64,000 nucleotides of DNA, taken from positions 9,548,001-9,612,000 of the forward strand of contig WHVY01000003.1 of assembly GCA_022266195.1 (NCBI GenBank), read 5' to 3'. The notes under the pieces were generated by a model. That model ran no database searches. It saw only the letters and a program-made list of their open reading frames with translations, and was not told where the DNA came from. Shown piece by piece: positions 61,006-64,000 of this stretch. Position numbers and translations under genes: made by a program. This DNA is from Tetranychus cinnabarinus. Lineage: Eukaryota > Arthropoda > Arachnida > Trombidiformes > Tetranychidae. Within the stretch, counting starts at the first letter, position 1; each line of letters opens with the position of its first letter.

Positions 61006-62402
61006 ATGTCATTGTTTCGTCTAAGTGTTCGTCGCTTTTGTAAATCTATAAAACCAGATGCATCACCTGACTCAAAGTATGTTCAACCGGTTAAAGGTTT
61101 TCGTAAACTAATAGCTGAGTATTTAACTAAATTTGTCGGTTCATATGAAGATGTTTTATCTAAAAGATTTCCCAAAGCATTTGAAGTCTACCAAGTTTTC
61201 ACTGTCGGTGAGTTTTTTGCTTCTACTGCAAGCTCTTTGTTCATCCTCATCCTTTTAAATATTTCGCACTTTAATCAGCTTATTGAAAAATTCTTTTATT
61301 CTTTGATTTAATAGGTACACGAGCTCTTTACACTGATACCGTTGAATATCTAAGAATATCTCGAGAACTCTCTTATGGAAAAGATGTACGCTCTTTATCT
61401 TATCAAGAGCTTTTAGTCTATTATCAAACACCAAAGGATTTACTCAAAGTTGCACCAACTTTGTTAGTTTCAGCTGCCCCTTTCGCCAATTACGTGGTGT
61501 TTCCATTAGCTTTATATTTTCCTAAACAATTATTGTCTCAACACTTTTGGAGCAAGGAAATCCGCTTCAATTATCAATTAGAAAAAACAAAGAAAAGGTT
61601 GAAACACAATCGACCCATATTTCGCTATCTTCAATTCAAACTCTCTTCAATTCCTAAGCAGTTGTCCAACTCACCTGACATCGATTTCAAAGAGCAATGT
61701 AAACTAATTTATGACAAACTTGGAAGTGGAACACATCCAACTGTTGAAGAATTACTCAAAGTATCTCCTGTTTTTGATCAGCAACCATACGGACTCCTAC
61801 ATCTTTCAAAATCTCATTTGGTTAGTTGATAAATCTTTATCTTTTATCTTTTCATTATTTGATAAAGGTCATTAACACTTTTATTATTAATCAATTCATT
61901 TAGTCTCACCTCTGTAAGATGCATGGAATAACGTCTTTACCTCGAAAAGTACCTCGACTTGTCAACTATTGTGGATTGGTTCACGAGTTAGATTTAGCTA
62001 TTTTACGATTAGGAGGATCTGAAAAATTATCTGACAACGATCTCAAGCTTGTAAGAACACATACAATTTCATAATTTTTTTCAATCAAAATATTTAAAGG
62101 TAATTTCTTCCAATTTTACAGGCTGCCAACATGAGAGGATTGAATCCTTTTGGGTGTAGTAGAGAAGAATTAACCAATTGGCTCGATAATTGGCTTTACA
62201 TTTCTAAAGCATTGAATGGTAAAATACATCCGCTAATTAAATATCATATACAAATATGTATATCAAATGCAATAAATATAAATTACTAATCATCAAAACT
62301 GAAAATCTTTTCTTTTTAGGCACATGTCCATCGTTATTACTCCATTGTCCCATCTTTCTCGGATACAACCAGTCTAGCAATTGGAAGCTTATCTACAAAT
62401 AA
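61006..62402 (+). CDS. LETMD1: LETM1 domain-containing protein 1 (mitochondrial membrane)
   Basis: Five exons (61006-61207, 61315-61820, 61904-62050, 62122-62218, 62320-62402) encode 344 residues, close to the vertebrate length of 360. The N-terminus (SLFRLSVRRFCKSI) is basic and suited for mitochondrial import. A hydrophobic segment around LLVSAAPFANYVVFPLALYF (near 61460-61520) is the membrane anchor, followed by the LETM1-type ribosome-binding fold: CKMHGITSLPRKVPR, then MRGLNPFGCSREELTNWLDN, which is a family hallmark. Proteins of this type sit in the mitochondrial inner membrane and support ion balance, ribosome attachment or, in vertebrates, thermogenic respiration; the mite function is not known. 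The C-terminus (NWKLIYK) is short. All exon joins keep the frame and use normal GT-AG borders. Confidence 0.93.
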
Positions 62403-64000
62403 CTTTTGTATTTCTAGTCATCTTTAATTTTTGTTATTTGACATGTTAAGTAGTGTTTATCGAATTGACTTTGCAAATTTGGTTTGAAACTGAATAAGTT
62501 GTGATTCTTCTTGAACTAAATTAAATCTTCAAATATTATGAACGAAATATCATGCTTTTCTTATTCAAGTAATGCACAAATCGCAATTATTGCATTCTAT
62601 TTATCACTAATTCTCAAATATTTTGTAGGTATCATCATGACTATTTTTAGGAATAATTCACAGCTCAATTTTAGTTCAGTTCAATTGACAGCATCTATGA
62701 CATTTATGCTTCAAAGAAGAACCAAAATGAAATTAGTAAATAGTAATTTCTGAAATAATATATGAGGCTGATTGATTGCTGGACTTTTTTCGATTCAACC
62801 AAAATTGGTGCTTAAAGGCTGTCCGAACTAAAAGCCACTAAAAATGGTGAAAATTTTCTGTATTCATTGAATATGTTTGAACAAGTATTTTTCAATTGGT
62901 GAAGGTTTTTTGCCCGATAACTGCATAACACATATTCGTGTTGTTGCAACATTTTGTTTGTCTAACTGTCTTTAAGAACTGAAACATTATTAATTTTGTA
63001 AGTATTCAACTCTTATCAACTTAATCGCCATTTTCATTACCATCACAACGATAATCATAGATCATAATCATCACGATAATAACTGTGGGCACAAGAAGGT
63101 CGTTCTTTACACGATTTTTGTAGCTGAAAAGAGTGTAATCAAGATTGACAATAGTGTTGAGAGCTGTTTATTTACGCATTAATTTTGACTTATTTACTAT
63201 CTTTTTTTGGTAGCAATTTGGTCTATTTTTTTGATTGAAAACCAAAAGTAGCCTTTTCATGATGAAATTTCAACTTTCAAGTTTAACTCTAATAAATTTG
63301 ATAAAATACTGACTTCTCTCATCATCTTTCTATTTTTACAGATATTCAACTATTACACAAAAACTGTCTTGAATTAACTTTCCAGCCTTTCCTGCAAATA
63401 CAATTGGATTCTTTCTATCAAGTGATCATTATTTTGATTTTGTTGTTGTCCATTTTCAACAGCAGCTAACCAATGAAAGGATACTAAATAATATCGATTG
63501 ATGCCACAAGAAAGGTATATTTTATCATTGTAATGATATAATAATCATATTGTAATATGATTTGAGAAGAGCTGAAAATTGTTGGTGGAGCGTAGGCAAA
63601 GCAAAACTTAAGATGACTAGACAAAGGAGATAAAGAAAAAGAAAGGAACAAGAAGATGATAAAATGATGAGCAAGTTGAAACAAGCATGGAAAAAGATCT
63701 GAGAAGGATTAAACAGGATATAAAATGAACCGATAATTGTGAATGGGTAGTTTGAATAGTGGAAGAGAAACGAGAAAATCACAATAAAGGAAAGAAAAGA
63801 AGGAATCAGCAAAATCTGATGAATTTCTGAATGGTCACCTATCACTGTATTAGATTGTTATAATCATAGCCCTAAAGCCAGGTCACCGATATTTTCACCA
63901 ATTCATTCCCTCCATAAATGCGTACCTTTCTCATCTTCATCTTTCTTTTTTGCCTTTCTTTCGCTTTAAATATATCTTTCTCTGAATTGCTTTGAAATTA
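62403..64000. other. downstream region without supported genes
   Basis: Contains the 3' UTR of LETMD1. Open frames at 62538-62753, 63484-63684 and 63525-63845 are low in complexity, lack domains and overlap one another, so they are not listed as genes. The end of the window may belong to a gene that starts further on. Confidence 0.5.

Noticed and set aside
63484..63845. Two minus-strand hydrophobic open frames near the end of the window
   Set aside because: Ser/Phe/Ile-rich, overlapping each other, without domain or splice support; typical of AT-rich non-coding DNA.
1..64000. CRISPR arrays, rRNA genes and intact tRNA genes
   Set aside because: No regularly spaced identical repeats, no rRNA-like sequence and no complete cloverleaf with both A and B boxes were seen; CRISPR arrays are also not expected in an animal genome.

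Overview
The window looks like nuclear DNA of an arthropod, most probably a spider mite (Tetranychus or a close relative). It is AT-rich, with compact genes, many introns of 50-300 bp, and single-exon genes beside multi-exon ones. The best lineage clue is a secreted intradiol ring-cleavage dioxygenase gene at 39.8-40.6 kb, a fungal-type family that spider mites are known to have acquired by horizontal transfer. The species is inferred, not proven.

Layout. 1.9-7.3 kb (+): the 3' part of a very long Ser-rich protein gene I do not recognise. 8.5-9.8 kb (+): a secreted lipase-like gene. 12.1-16.2 kb (-): a doublecortin-like kinase. 19.4-23.2 kb (-): RNA polymerase II subunit RPB2. 24.4-26.0 kb (+): a peroxisomal carrier of the SLC25A17 type. 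27.0-28.6 kb (-): Hippo/MST kinase. 30.1-31.7 kb (+): a UBE2Q-type E2 enzyme. 33.6-37.5 kb (+): an active-site-intact ADAM (meltrin type). 39.8-40.6 kb (+): a broken intradiol dioxygenase. 41.2-53.9 kb (-): a twelve-exon Stardust/PALS1 polarity scaffold. 54.4-55.6 kb (-): ANKMY2. 56.4-60.2 kb (-): SMC6. 61.0-62.4 kb (+): LETMD1. For the multi-exon genes I placed introns by GT-AG sites that keep the frame and join conserved domains; summed exon lengths are divisible by three in every complete gene.

The most unusual object is a 3.95-kb DNA transposon (45666-49616) inside the last intron of stardust, 13 bp from the donor site. It has inverted termini, a TA target duplication and an intact pogo/Tigger-type DDD transposase. 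It also has a second, convergent gene for a 340-residue protein that begins with a J-domain (HPD motif). A J-domain protein as partner of a Tc1/mariner-superclass transposase is, to my knowledge, not a described arrangement. The element is also crowded with the hexamer ACCGTT, almost all on one strand, in both genes and in non-coding parts.

Other points of interest: stardust seems to carry an additional N-terminal PDZ domain; a GC-rich double hairpin lies in one of its introns; a pair of related MITE-like repeats flanks the Hippo gene; and the dioxygenase has at least three frameshifts and a nonsense codon. Apart from stardust and Hippo, which both belong to epithelial polarity and growth control, the neighbours share no evident pathway.
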